Assembly (NCBI RefSeq): GCF_002101735.1 | Contig: NZ_LQPE01000050.1 | Coordinates: forward strand, 1 to 47,427 | DNA length: 47,427 nucleotides | Origin: Mycobacterium kyorinense | GTDB lineage: Bacteria; Actinomycetota; Actinomycetes; Mycobacteriales; Mycobacteriaceae | Direction: 5' to 3' | In this document: positions 15,655 to 24,123 of the stretch, piece by piece | How positions within the stretch are numbered: position 1 is the first letter of the stretch | Layout: each line of letters starts with the position of its first letter | Notes under the pieces: model-generated | The model's database searches: none | Seen by the model: only the letters and a program-made list of their open reading frames with translations | Told to the model about the DNA's origin: nothing | Made by a program: the position numbers and the translations under genes

Positions 15655-15692
15655 CTGCTAATTTAGCAGATTTTCTAGGAGTTATGCTCCTA
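15655..15692. promoter_or_regulatory. Two adjacent palindromes between whiB and the XRE gene: candidate operators
   Basis: CTGCTAA-t-TTAGCAG (15655-15669) is a perfect 7-bp inverted repeat. TAGGAG-ttatg-CTCCTA (15676-15692) is a perfect 6-bp inverted repeat, followed by a further half-site, TTGGAG. They lie 60-95 bases upstream of the whiB start in a locally AT-rich patch. They are natural binding sites for the divergent XRE protein or another dimeric repressor. Confidence 0.6.
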
Positions 15693-15897
15693 ATTTTGGA
15701 GTTTCTGCGCGGCGGTACGGCGCGCGTGAGCCTTGGTAAGCGCCGCTGGTGTGTCGTCTCCGCAGCTCAGATGGGTCAAACGGTGCTCGGATGCGTGGGT
15801 GGCGATTGAAGATCGGCGGCCGGCGCCGACCACGAATTTAAGAGTTTTGGGGGCCTGTGTGACCCAACTTGGGAGTGAGTCAGGCAAGATTACGGCC

Positions 15898-16401
15898 ATG
15901 TCCTGGGAACGGCTGGGCCGTGAAGTCGCTCGTCGTCGTGAGGAGCTGCATCTGACCCAGGTCGATGTCGCCCAACGCGGCGGCCCGTCGGTCGCCACGT
16001 TGACCGCGGTGGAAAATAACCGTTCGGGACGGTTGAGTAAGCGCTTGCGTCAGGCTTTGGAGCGGGCCATCGAGTGGGAGCCCGGCAGCGTGGACGCGGT
16101 ATTGAATGGGCAGGCACCGCGCCCCAAAGCCAAGGTCGCCGGTCCGCCGGTGGCGGACTCGCGTGATGCGCAAGTGGTTGCTGCGCAGCGTTTTGCGGTC
16201 GTGCAGCGGCTGATCAAGATGCGCCAAGCGTTTATGGAACACCGTGACGAGATGCCCGAGGCGGTCCGCGAGGCCATGCAGGAGGAGGTCGCTGCGGCCT
16301 CACGCGAGACCGAGGAAGCGCTGATTTGGATGTTGCCTTGGCTGGGGGAGGCAGAGCGCGCTGAGGCGATCCGTATTTTGGCCGAACTCCAACAGTGTTG
16401 A
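15898..16401 (+). CDS. XRE-type helix-turn-helix regulator
   Basis: About 167 residues from the ATG at 15898 (the frame is open to 15733 but the conserved part starts here). The N-terminal 60 residues are an XRE/Cro-type domain: LGREVARRREELHLTQVDVA, then GPSVATLTAVENNRSGR, then LRQALERAIEWEPGSV. The C-terminal 90 residues are helical and charged (KMRQAFMEHRDEMPEAVREAM), likely for dimerisation. It diverges from whiB and faces the palindromes at 15655-15692, so it may regulate itself and the whiB operon. Confidence 0.85.
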   Translation: MSWERLGREVARRREELHLTQVDVAQRGGPSVATLTAVENNRSGRLSKRLRQALERAIEWEPGSVDAVLNGQAPRPKAKVAGPPVADSRDAQVVAAQRFAVVQRLIKMRQAFMEHRDEMPEAVREAMQEEVAAASRETEEALIWMLPWLGEAERAEAIRILAELQQC

Positions 16402-16440
16402 CCGTGGCCGGGTGTCAGCAGCGGCGTTTACGCTGCCGAT

Positions 16441-17148
16441 ATGGCCAACATTCCGGGAATGCCGCGGCCGAACACGAACCTGCCCGTGCGCTACAGCAAG
16501 TCGGCGCCGGCGACCACGGCCAGCCCGTCGTCGTGTTCTGCGCGCAGGCAGCAAGGCAGTCAGGCGTCGGCGTGGCCGGCCTGGCAGCCCGGGTCTGATT
16601 ACGAGCAGTGGTGGCACTACAGCCGCACTTGTGCGGCGGCGTTGCGGGCGGGGTATCCGCCGGCCCCGGTTAACGTGTACGGGCCGGTGCTGGCTGCCGG
16701 TGAGTCTGCCCTGCTGAGCACGAATATCAGCTATAGCCGCTATCACGGGTCCAGTGCCCGGTATTCGCCGCTGCCGCTGATTGTGGCCGGCCGACCGGCC
16801 GTGATGTTCGGCGCCCTGGCTGTTCAAGGCGTCATCAACCGCCGTCGCAAAACGAGCGCGCAACGCGCCGCGGCAGTGCAGTGGCGAGACCAAGAGGACT
16901 GCCCTGTCATCGTGACGACAGAGCGCCTGATCTGCAGTACCACCAAGCACGGGCAACTCAGTTTCTGGTTCGGCGACTGCAACGAGTTCCATCCTGACCT
17001 GCAGCAGTGGACGCTGACGATGGGGTTTAACTCGACCTATCCGGTGCGGTTAACCGGGCCTGCCGCCCCCGCGCTGAGCCTTTGGAGCGCCTACGGCATC
17101 CTGGGTGACGCCTGGGTAAATGACCCGCGTCTGGCCCTCCTGAGCTAA
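16441..17148 (+). CDS. Hypothetical protein, possible GRAM/PH-like
   Basis: A 235-residue protein not recognised with confidence. The N-terminal 60 residues are low complexity (Ser, Ala, Gln, Pro). The middle carries PLPLIVAGRPAVMFGALAVQG, which could be a membrane segment, followed by NRRRKTSAQRAA. The part from CPVIVTTERLICSTTKHGQLSFWF is like the strand pattern of GRAM/PH-like domains of some actinobacterial hypothetical proteins. It lies 40 bases after the XRE gene and 6 bases before the DUF6338-like gene, in an apparent operon. Confidence 0.6.
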   Translation: MANIPGMPRPNTNLPVRYSKSAPATTASPSSCSARRQQGSQASAWPAWQPGSDYEQWWHYSRTCAAALRAGYPPAPVNVYGPVLAAGESALLSTNISYSRYHGSSARYSPLPLIVAGRPAVMFGALAVQGVINRRRKTSAQRAAAVQWRDQEDCPVIVTTERLICSTTKHGQLSFWFGDCNEFHPDLQQWTLTMGFNSTYPVRLTGPAAPALSLWSAYGILGDAWVNDPRLALLS

Positions 17149-17154
17149 GGCGAA

Positions 17155-17844
17155 ATGGTCACCACTTTTCAAGCGCTGCTTGTAGCGATAATCGCGGTTC
17201 TTCCAGGCGCGGTTTACACGCTTGCGCGGGAAAGCCACGGCGCAAGTTGGGCCTGGCGAAAAACGGATGCCGCAACCCTGATCTTTCGTTTCCTGGCGAC
17301 GTCGGCAGCATTTCAGGCGCTATTGGCACCAGCGACCTACTATGCCTACCGCCACGTCGTCTTGACCGGCGCGACAGCGCCCGACGAGCTGCCTTGGACG
17401 TGGTGGGCCGCGATCGCGGCATACATCACCATCCCGTACCTGGTTGGCGTTTGGATGGAAGACTCCCGCGATTGGAAGCCGAGCTCTCGCCGGGTGATCG
17501 GGTGGCCGAAGAACGCGGTGAAACGCACGCTGGCCTTCATATCTGGGACGGACCCTGAGCCGCGAGCCTGGGATCGCCTCTTCTCGACAGACCGGACCGG
17601 ATACATCACCCTGAAGTTAAAGGGCGGGGAGTGGAAAGCCGGGATCTGGTACAGGCCGGCGTATGCCAGCGCGTACGGCGAAGACCAGGAACTCTACATC
17701 GCCGAACAGATCGTCGTCTCAGCGGAGGGCGCGGTCGCCTACGACGACAACGGCGACCCGGCCTACCTCGGTGTCGGATTGCTGATCCGCTGGTCAGAGA
17801 TCGAGTACGTAGAATTTGTTGATCTGAGCGATATAGGAGGGTGA
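17155..17844 (+). CDS. Membrane protein, DUF6338-like
   Basis: A 229-residue protein with an N-terminal membrane part: helices near residues 4-24 (FQALLVAIIAVLPGAVYTLA), 40-68 and 80-98 (WWAAIAAYITIPYLVGVWM). A cytoplasmic C-terminal domain follows (AWDRLFSTDRTGYITLKLKGGEWKAG). The layout, including a first helix ending in PGA and the -GEW-G- strand region, resembles DUF6338 proteins, some of which occur in defence neighbourhoods. Its stop overlaps a small downstream gene. Confidence 0.65.
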   Translation: MVTTFQALLVAIIAVLPGAVYTLARESHGASWAWRKTDAATLIFRFLATSAAFQALLAPATYYAYRHVVLTGATAPDELPWTWWAAIAAYITIPYLVGVWMEDSRDWKPSSRRVIGWPKNAVKRTLAFISGTDPEPRAWDRLFSTDRTGYITLKLKGGEWKAGIWYRPAYASAYGEDQELYIAEQIVVSAEGAVAYDDNGDPAYLGVGLLIRWSEIEYVEFVDLSDIGG

Positions 17845-17849
17845 ACGCG

Positions 17850-17993
17850 GTGGGCAAGGAACAACGCATTGAAACAGCGGTTCCGCACGACGACGGCATC
17901 GAGAAAAAGGGCGGCTACCCGGCAGGCCCCAAACCGGCCAAAGGCGTTCCGCCTGTGCCTGAAGGACTACGTAAACCGCGCAAGCAGTCGTAA
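17850..17993 (+). CDS. Small basic protein (47 residues)
   Basis: A short frame downstream of and overlapping the membrane-protein stop region. AGGAGG at 17835-17840 points to the GTG at 17850 as start (a GTG at 17841 overlapping the previous stop is an alternative). The product is hydrophilic, with many Lys, Pro and Gly (KKGGYPAGPKPAKGVPPVPEG). No family is recognised. The spacing and strong ribosome binding site support translation, probably as the last gene of the XRE operon. Confidence 0.55.
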   Translation: MGKEQRIETAVPHDDGIEKKGGYPAGPKPAKGVPPVPEGLRKPRKQS

Positions 17994-18022
17994 ACGGCTT
18001 TCCCAGCGCCGCGCGCGTGCTA

Positions 18023-18412
18023 CTACTGGTCAATGAGCGTTTGGATCAGCTCTGCGATGCGCTGTTGGCCAGCGGCGGTGGCATCGAGTTTGCCGCGCAT
18101 TTCGGTGAAGCCCTGATCTACGCGTGCAAACCCTTCGTCGACGTGCTGGCGCAGATCGACGAAGTCTTCGCGTAGGTCGACGAAGTCTTCGCGTAGGTCG
18201 ACGAAGTCTTGGCGCATGGCATTGAAACCGCTGGCGGTGGCCTGCCGGAAGTCGCGCAGCTCGCCCTGGATCGCGCTCACGTCGCGATCGGCCGCGCCGG
18301 CAAGGACCCGGGCGGCGGCCGCGTCCTGCTCGCTCGCCGTGACCCGACCGGATAAGTGTTCGACTTTCTGCTCCAGTTCTGAGACGCGGGCTTCCAGGTC
18401 GTCGCCAGGCAT
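18023..18412 (-). CDS. Coiled-coil protein with DFVDLRE repeats
   Basis: A 129-residue predicted coiled coil from end to end, starting MPGDDLEARVSELEQKVEHL. Residues about 67-90 hold three tandem heptads (DFVDLRE, DFVDLRE, DFVDLRQ), encoded by a 21-bp DNA repeat at 18155-18215. The rest continues as EGFARVDQGFTEMRGKLD. There is no signal or membrane segment. It is convergent with the XRE operon. Similar small t-SNARE- or tropomyosin-like coiled coils are widespread in actinobacteria with no known role. Confidence 0.65.
   Translation of the reverse strand: MPGDDLEARVSELEQKVEHLSGRVTASEQDAAAARVLAGAADRDVSAIQGELRDFRQATASGFNAMRQDFVDLREDFVDLREDFVDLRQHVDEGFARVDQGFTEMRGKLDATAAGQQRIAELIQTLIDQ
18155..18215. 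repeat. 21-bp tandem repeat, about 3 copies
   Basis: The unit GTCGACGAAGTCTTCGCGTAG is repeated with almost no change inside the coiled-coil gene. Each unit encodes one heptad, so copy-number change by slippage would lengthen or shorten the coil in frame. Confidence 0.85.
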
Positions 18413-18531
18413 ACCGAGCAGACTACCGCCTCAGCTCGCCTCCCGCGGTTGGTGGCGAGGCTCTGGTTCAAAGCGTGATTGGTGCTGGTGAGACGATGTG
18501 TGAGCCGTCGGACACCGGTAAGATGCCGAGC

Positions 18532-18801
18532 ATGGCATCGAAATTCGCGATAGACATCGCGCAGACGGAGTCGAACCTGGCGAACGCAGACGAGGCAGGA
18601 GCCGCCCAGCACAGCGCAACCGGCCAAGCCTTGCGTCCCGGCGGCTACATGATGGCGTTGGTGGGGGCGATGGATGCTACGGATGCAGCTCAGCAGGCTG
18701 CTGCCACCGCACGGAGCACAACGAACGCGGCGACACGCCAATTCAGCATCGCGACCGTGCAAACCGCCGAAGACGCGAACGCCAGCGTGCTGACAGCGTA
18801 G
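18532..18801 (+). CDS. Small Ala/Thr-rich protein at the head of ESX accessory operon B
   Basis: About 89 residues from the ATG at 18532; ATG at 18523 or an earlier start at 18475 are possible, and no start has a strong ribosome binding site. The protein is helical and rich in Ala, Thr and Gln (IDIAQTESNLANADEAG, then DATDAAQQAAATARSTTNAA). Size and position before ESX-type genes suggest an Esx- or EspC-like secreted protein. However, it lacks a WxG turn and a YxxxD/E signal, so this is uncertain. A ribosome binding site for the next gene overlaps its stop. Confidence 0.5.
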   Translation: MASKFAIDIAQTESNLANADEAGAAQHSATGQALRPGGYMMALVGAMDATDAAQQAAATARSTTNAATRQFSIATVQTAEDANASVLTA

Positions 18802-18814
18802 AAGGAGCAGAGGC

Positions 18815-19477
18815 ATGGAGCCTTCACCATGGTCTAAGCAGGGGTCGCCGTCAGCGACGTTGCCTGGGCCACCTTCGCAAACGATTCCGCCGCAACAGCC
18901 TCAAACGCTGCCGCCGCCACAGGCGGGGCCGCAGTGGCCCGTGCCCCCGCACCCGGCGTCGCCTAGGCGGCCCCGCCGAACTGTAAAGCCGCGGGCGGTC
19001 GCAGCTACCCTGCTCGCTGTGGCGGTGTCAGCGGCGGTCGGGTCCGCCACAACCTTGCTATGGCTAGCAAACGAAAACCGATCTGCCCCAACAGTTTCAT
19101 CGTCGCCGACATCGAAAACGACCACGCCTGCAACTCAATTCAGTGCCGAAGAGATCAGCGCGGCCAAGGACAATCTGTGCCACATCTTCGATGTGTCCGT
19201 GCGCGGACAAGAGGGTCAGGGCGGCCTTCGTGTGGAGGGAAATCTCAACGTGCCAGTGGTGTTGCGCGCAGTCAATAGCGCTGCAGCCGTGCAGAATGCA
19301 CTGAGCCCTGCGGTACCGTCTGAGGTCGCCAATGCATCCCGCAAGTACATCAGCACAACCTTGGACCAGACCACAGCCGCAATGGGCAATATCCCTGCTA
19401 GCGAAGGTAATCGCTTAACCGACTTGCGCAATGAGGCAATCGAGAGGTTGCTGGACGTGTGCGGCTTGCCGAGGTAG
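18815..19477 (+). CDS. Proline-rich single-pass membrane protein
   Basis: A 220-residue protein with GAAGGAG 7-8 bases before the ATG. Residues 1-55 are cytoplasmic, rich in Pro and Gln. One membrane helix follows (AVAATLLAVAVSAAVGSATTLLWLA, about 61-84). An outer domain of about 130 residues contains two Cys (CHIFDVSV and DVCGLPR) that could form a disulfide. This layout recurs in proteins beside mycobacterial ESX loci. It is probably co-transcribed with the large gene starting 5 bases downstream. Confidence 0.65.
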   Translation: MEPSPWSKQGSPSATLPGPPSQTIPPQQPQTLPPPQAGPQWPVPPHPASPRRPRRTVKPRAVAATLLAVAVSAAVGSATTLLWLANENRSAPTVSSSPTSKTTTPATQFSAEEISAAKDNLCHIFDVSVRGQEGQGGLRVEGNLNVPVVLRAVNSAAAVQNALSPAVPSEVANASRKYISTTLDQTTAAMGNIPASEGNRLTDLRNEAIERLLDVCGLPR

Positions 19478-19481
19478 GTAG

Positions 19482-21890
19482 GTGCTGATGGCGGCTCTGG
19501 CGTCAACTGGTGATGGTGGGGATATTCCGGGGTGGGTGGCGGAGCGAAACAACAGTCAAGCGGCGAAGCTACTGAAGCTGCTAGACACGTCGAACGCGAT
19601 CCAGAAGATGCAGGCGCCATCCTTACCACATGTTGGTGGCGGCGATCACCCTGTGCCGCAAGGTCAGTTCGTCACGTTTCTGTTCCAACCGTTCGTGTGG
19701 CCGGTGGATTCGGAAACCGAACTCGCATCAAAAGCTGAGAAACTCAGTAAGAATGCGCAGGCCCAAGAAAACGAAGGCGACGACATTCGCAGCTACACAT
19801 TCAAGGTCATAGATGGCGGCCTGTGGGTGGGCGAGGGCGCAGACGCGGCCCGGGCGGCGTATCTTGAACTAGCATCCATCAAATACCGCCATGCTGAAAT
19901 AAGCAGGGCCGGCTCCTCTTTGGCGACTAGTGCCTCCCAAGACGTGGCGCGGACTAAACGCGACATGTACAAGGAAAACACGAACGCCCACAAGGAGATT
20001 GAACAATTTCTACGCAGCGGCTCCGGGCACTCGCTCGCGCAGGTGGCCGTCATCCTCACAACCCACAGAACCGCCATCCAAGGCTATTCCTCGGAGCTGC
20101 AAGGCTACGCAACCGAATACACCACTCACTTCACGAGTAAATTCCCAGAAAGCGGCGGCGAAAACGGCTCAGGCGGCCCACACGCAAAGGCTGCCGGCAA
20201 CGGGACCGCCTCTGATGCCTGGTCGGATGGCTCGGACCCCAACGGGCCCCTACCTGGTCCGACCAGCCAAAGTACCGGCTCGGACGGTGTGAAATCGAAT
20301 CTGTGGTCCGACGGGGCGGGCAAACCAGCGTTGCCAGGCGGACCGCGATCGCCCTTGTCACCAGCGTGGTCCGACGCGCCAACTGTTCCGACCCATAATC
20401 CGTTGACCTCTTTGCTTGGTGCGGCGGGTGGTGGGTTGCCGAGTTTGCCGAGCTTGTCTGGTTTGGGGTCGGGCGGCGGTGGCGGGCTGCCGTTGGGTGG
20501 TCTGCAAGGCTTGATGAGCGGCTTCGGCGGGTTTCCTGGCGGTGGCGGGTTCATGTCGCCTGCCGCGGGCCTGGGCGGGGGTTTTCAGGCTCCGCCGCCG
20601 TTGCCATCGTTAGGCATGAGTTTCGGGCAGGGCTTGGCGGCTGGTGCTTCGGCTGCCGGTGTCGTTCCTTCTGTGCCGCAAGCAACCATGACGCCGTTGC
20701 TGGCTCCACTGGAGTCCGCGCCGAGTGCCGCGGCGCCGGCGGCCGCGGTGGCCGCGCCCGCCACGCCGGCTGCGGTCTCGGGCTCGGGTAGCAGTGCCGC
20801 CGCTGCTGGTGGTGGTGGTGGTGGTGGTGAAGGTATGACGCCGTACGGTTCGGTATTGCCGCCCGCGGCGGCCGCGCCAGGCGCGGGTGCTGGGGCCGGT
20901 GCGGGTGTGCCTGCTTCAGCGGTGGCTGAGGCTGGGGGGCCGCCGGCGTCTGCGTCGTCGGCGGCCGGGGCTGGCGCGGGTTTGATGCCGGTGTCGGGCC
21001 GTCGGGACCCCGAGCCGGTGTCGCGACGCGAAGCCGAGTCCGATCTCGAGCAAGCCAAAATGGCGGTGGCTGAGTTAGCGGGCGCTGCCACGGTGACCGA
21101 TCCAGGCCTTGATTGGGCTGTCGCGGTAGGCCATAACGCATCGGGGACGACGACCTACTGGATCGCGACGAATGATGGTGCGACGTATATCCCGCCCGGT
21201 GTGTTCCTACGAAAGACAATGCCGGTTGCCGCAGGATTGGACGACGTCTTTGATGCCCGCTGGATGGGTTGGGTGAATCCGGCAGAGAAAGCGGTGCGGG
21301 CCGCCCGCGAATTCGGGGACACCGTTAGTGCGGTGGCCACCACGTGGGCGTGGGAGTCGGAGTATCTGGCCGACCACCCTGCGGTGAGTGAGGTCGCGAC
21401 CGGTGTGCCGCCGAGCTCGGCAACGGATAATCCAGCTAACGAGTTGGGGTTGTCGCGTACGCACCGATTGGCGACGGTCGATCGAGCGCTGTACACGGAT
21501 TTGAAGGCCGTCGACGAGGATGTTCTGCGGGCGTATTGCCGAGAATTGACCCGGCAGTTGGCATTTGGTGTGGTCGCTGATGAGTTGTCGCCGGTGGCGC
21601 AGTCGGTGGCGACCGCTTTGGTCGCTCAGCGTTGGCCAAAAGCGCAGGAGTGGGCGGCGTTGGGTGCCGAGTATGAGATCGCCCAGGCCCTTACGGGGGC
21701 GCAGCGGCCCGGCCTCAACGGTGTGGAGAATGCCGATCAGGTAGTCAGTTATTGCCGGGAGTTTATTCGGTGCCGGCGGATGGAAGCGTTGTTGTGTTGG
21801 GAGCAGTTCGGCGGCGACCTTTTGAACGTGGTGTATGCGGCGTGGGTTGCCGGAATCCGGGCCCCGTTGAAGGACATGGCAATTGCTTAA
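19482..21890 (+). CDS. Large ESX-associated protein, Rv3899c-like (DUF5631/DUF5632-type C-terminus)
   Basis: An 802-residue protein; GTG at 19482 or ATG at 19488. The N-terminal 230 residues are helical, with a WVGEGADAARAAYLEL segment like a WxG-type turn. Residues about 235-500 are a low-complexity Gly/Pro/Ala/Ser linker. The C-terminal 290 residues are folded: DPGLDWAVAVGHNASGTTTYW, then FLRKTMPVAAGLDDVFDARW, then NELGLSRTHRLATVDRALYTDL. This matches my memory of the domain pair in M. tuberculosis Rv3899c, a gene next to ESX-2. The function is unknown; a secreted or cell-envelope role is inferred from position. Confidence 0.68.
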   Translation: MLMAALASTGDGGDIPGWVAERNNSQAAKLLKLLDTSNAIQKMQAPSLPHVGGGDHPVPQGQFVTFLFQPFVWPVDSETELASKAEKLSKNAQAQENEGDDIRSYTFKVIDGGLWVGEGADAARAAYLELASIKYRHAEISRAGSSLATSASQDVARTKRDMYKENTNAHKEIEQFLRSGSGHSLAQVAVILTTHRTAIQGYSSELQGYATEYTTHFTSKFPESGGENGSGGPHAKAAGNGTASDAWSDGSDPNGPLPGPTSQSTGSDGVKSNLWSDGAGKPALPGGPRSPLSPAWSDAPTVPTHNPLTSLLGAAGGGLPSLPSLSGLGSGGGGGLPLGGLQGLMSGFGGFPGGGGFMSPAAGLGGGFQAPPPLPSLGMSFGQGLAAGASAAGVVPSVPQATMTPLLAPLESAPSAAAPAAAVAAPATPAAVSGSGSSAAAAGGGGGGGEGMTPYGSVLPPAAAAPGAGAGAGAGVPASAVAEAGGPPASASSAAGAGAGLMPVSGRRDPEPVSRREAESDLEQAKMAVAELAGAATVTDPGLDWAVAVGHNASGTTTYWIATNDGATYIPPGVFLRKTMPVAAGLDDVFDARWMGWVNPAEKAVRAAREFGDTVSAVATTWAWESEYLADHPAVSEVATGVPPSSATDNPANELGLSRTHRLATVDRALYTDLKAVDEDVLRAYCRELTRQLAFGVVADELSPVAQSVATALVAQRWPKAQEWAALGAEYEIAQALTGAQRPGLNGVENADQVVSYCREFIRCRRMEALLCWEQFGGDLLNVVYAAWVAGIRAPLKDMAIA

Positions 21891-21938
21891 GCGGGTCGGC
21901 CGTGGCGGCGGCCGGCGTGGATCGGTTAGCTTGAGCCG

Positions 21939-22922
21939 GTGAGTGTTGCGGAGTTTCTAGCTGGCGTGGATCGGCTGCTCACCCGTGCTCATGAGCTGTA
22001 TCCCGCCGATGGTGGTGCAGGGCAGCTGACAGGCGGCGGTGCACCGAGTGGAACGGCACCGGTGCCGGCCGGGGCAAGCGCGCTAGGCACCGGAGTGTCG
22101 ACAGCCAGCGCCGGGTATCAACGTTCCCAGGTCACCGCCGGCGGGCTGGATGTGCAGCTTGAGCAGGCGGCCAGCCAGGGCAGTGTGATCGCCCAGCAGG
22201 GCCGCACCGGTTCGGGCGCGATTTTAGAGCAGGCGCGAGCGTTCGCGAGTTCAGTTGGGCCGCTGGGTAATACGGCGTCGGGTGCGCAGTTGGTCGTCGC
22301 GACGATGGATCAGCACTTGCAGGCGATGCAAAGCCAGTTGGAGGAGACGCGCACGGCGAATCAGGCGGTGTCGGCGCAGCTGCGTGAGGCGTCGGCGGGC
22401 TATCGCACGTTAGCCGGCGGGCAAAAGGATGCCGCGGCAGTGCCGCTGGATACACCGAAGCTCAAGCCAGGCCAGAAACACCAGCCCTATATCGCGGGTC
22501 CTGGCCAGTTCGGGCCCCCGAATTATCGGGACGGTCCACGGTGGGTGGATGTGTACGACCGGACACAAGATCCGGACAAGGTCCCGCACTACTTCATACC
22601 GTCTGACGAGATACCCAACTATCAGGAGTTGCAGCCGGGCGCCTTGGGGCCGTCGACGAAGGTCGACCAGCACGGCAACCCTGACCCGTATGTCGAATTG
22701 GCCCCCAATAGCGGGGTTTGGGTGCCACAGTCAGATTTCCCGGGCGCCAAGATCTACCCGCGTGGGTGGCATGGAGACCTGCCCCCTTACGGGTGGGAGG
22801 AATACTTGCCGGGCTCAGGAATTTACCTGTGGCACAAGGATCTTCTTCCCAGCACCTACCAGCCCGGTGGTGGTTCGCTGCCGCCGGCGACGTACCCGCA
22901 CAGCGGCGGCGGCGGCCACTAA
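21939..22922 (+). CDS. DUF4226 protein with a unique aromatic-rich C-terminal domain
   Basis: A 327-residue protein starting with GTG at 21939. Residues 1-170 are the same domain as in the genes at 25302 and 26507 (VAEFLAGVDRLLTRAHELY, then SGAQLVVATMDQHLQAMQSQL). The C-terminal 150 residues differ from both: Pro-, Tyr- and Trp-rich (YRDGPRWVDVYDRTQDPD, then WVPQSDFPGAKIYPRGWHGD, then GWEEYLPGSGIYLWHKDL), with no family recognised. By analogy with its two sisters the C-terminus should be an effector acting on the envelope. An IS200/IS605-type right end starts 11 bases after the stop. Confidence 0.7.
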   Translation: MSVAEFLAGVDRLLTRAHELYPADGGAGQLTGGGAPSGTAPVPAGASALGTGVSTASAGYQRSQVTAGGLDVQLEQAASQGSVIAQQGRTGSGAILEQARAFASSVGPLGNTASGAQLVVATMDQHLQAMQSQLEETRTANQAVSAQLREASAGYRTLAGGQKDAAAVPLDTPKLKPGQKHQPYIAGPGQFGPPNYRDGPRWVDVYDRTQDPDKVPHYFIPSDEIPNYQELQPGALGPSTKVDQHGNPDPYVELAPNSGVWVPQSDFPGAKIYPRGWHGDLPPYGWEEYLPGSGIYLWHKDLLPSTYQPGGGSLPPATYPHSGGGGH

Positions 22923-22932
22923 CGTCGAGCTG

Positions 22933-23011
22933 TTGACGTCCTCCGCGCATTGAAGATGCGCGGATTCCTTGTGGTGGTGTGCTGTCTCGCTATGCCGCTT
23001 GTTGGGCGGGT
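22933..23011 (-). ncRNA. IS200/IS605-type right end and probable omega RNA 3' part
   Basis: This lies at the 3' end of the minus-strand tnpB and includes its last codons and stop (22990-22992). The hairpin CCGCGCAT-tgaag-ATGCGCGG (22943-22963) and the end ...GACGTCAA on the minus strand have the form of IS200/IS605 right ends. In TnpB systems this part forms the scaffold of the omega RNA, and the bases just beyond the end (below 22933 on the minus strand) serve as guide. A near copy is at 13376-13454. Confidence 0.6.
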
Positions 23012-24123
23012 AGCGCCGTGGGCTCACCAGCAGGGAAGGTTCGCGTCGAGCGGCTCTGTCGCATCATGGTTTTGGCTTTACGCCGGGCTTTGATACGCGC
23101 CACTGACCTCCGCGAGGGCGGATGCATGCGGCCTCGCCGCTTAGGTGCTGCTGCGGCCGGAGCTCGACGCCCATCAACGTCGTGATGGTGGATCAGCCAA
23201 CCATGGTTGGCTGATTCCAGATCCAGCCGGTCGAGACCATCGGCCTCCTGGCGGACATGCAGTCCCAGGAAAGCCGAAAACAGGTCCCGGTCTTCTTTGA
23301 TGCCGCACCCGCAGCGGTGCACCCGTTGGGAGAGCGGCTTCTTCTTTTTCGCCCCGCACAGGCAGGTTTGCGACAGGGCAGTGGTGTATGGGCTGTACTC
23401 GTAGAGACGACCACCACCGCCGGCGCTTTCAGCCTTGCGGCGCATCACCTCCACCAGCAACCCCGGTGCCCGGTCGCGCACGCTGCGCGGGAAGTTCTTC
23501 TGCCACGCGACGTAGTTCAGTCGCTCGCACGCGATATCGGCTCCGTGCGCCAGCAACCTGTTGGACAGTCCGGCGTGCAGGGTCTTGCGGTGCTCCGCCA
23601 GGCGGCGATGCAATTCAGCCACCCGGATCGTGGTCTGCTGCGCAGCGCTCGACCGCTGCCACACACAGCGGCCTGTCGTGTGGCTACCATCACGGTTGAA
23701 GCAGTCCGGGGAGCCGGCCCGGTGTTGGCGGTCCAGATGGCGCTGGGTGCGGCGCAAGCGCATCGTGTCCAACCGGATGGCATCGGCCAGCGGCTCCACC
23801 CAACCCGACCAGCTGCCGTCGACACCGCGCACCGCTACCGCGATCTGGCTCGGGCCGAGATCGAAGGAGACCCGACCTTCCCCGACCGGGCGCCGCCGGG
23901 TGGGGTGTCCGTCGCAGACCAGTTGCATGCGGTAGGTGTCGCGGCCGTTGATCACGGTGCGCACGATCCGGGTGGACAGCACCTTGCCTGCCGCGATCAG
24001 CGCCTCGATCTCGGCGATCTCGGCCTGCTGTTCCTTACCGCGGCGACCCGTCTGGGCGGGCGCGGCGATCGCGATGATCAACCCGGCCCGCCACTGCAAC
24101 CCGACCAGCCGCCCGGCGAGCAA
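22990..24123 (-). pseudogene. tnpB: tnpB, N-terminally truncated, RuvC core intact
   Basis: 377 residues remain. The RuvC triad is visible: Asp88 (SFDLGPSQIAVAV), Glu200 (DIACERLNYVAWQ) and Asp278/Asp280 (EDRD), with the zinc ribbon Cys254, Cys256, Cys271 and Cys273. Typical TnpB has its first Asp near residue 190, so about 100 N-terminal residues (the RNA/DNA-binding start) are missing. The break falls exactly at 24124, where the inverted repeat of an IS256-type element begins, so that insertion cut the gene. No tnpA was found. It is presumably inactive, although the nuclease half is not visibly damaged. Confidence 0.85.

Noticed and set aside
22990..24123. Assignment of the truncated tnpB to the IS607 family
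   Set aside because: No serine recombinase gene is present and the right end carries a subterminal hairpin ending in TCAA, which fits the IS200/IS605 type better.
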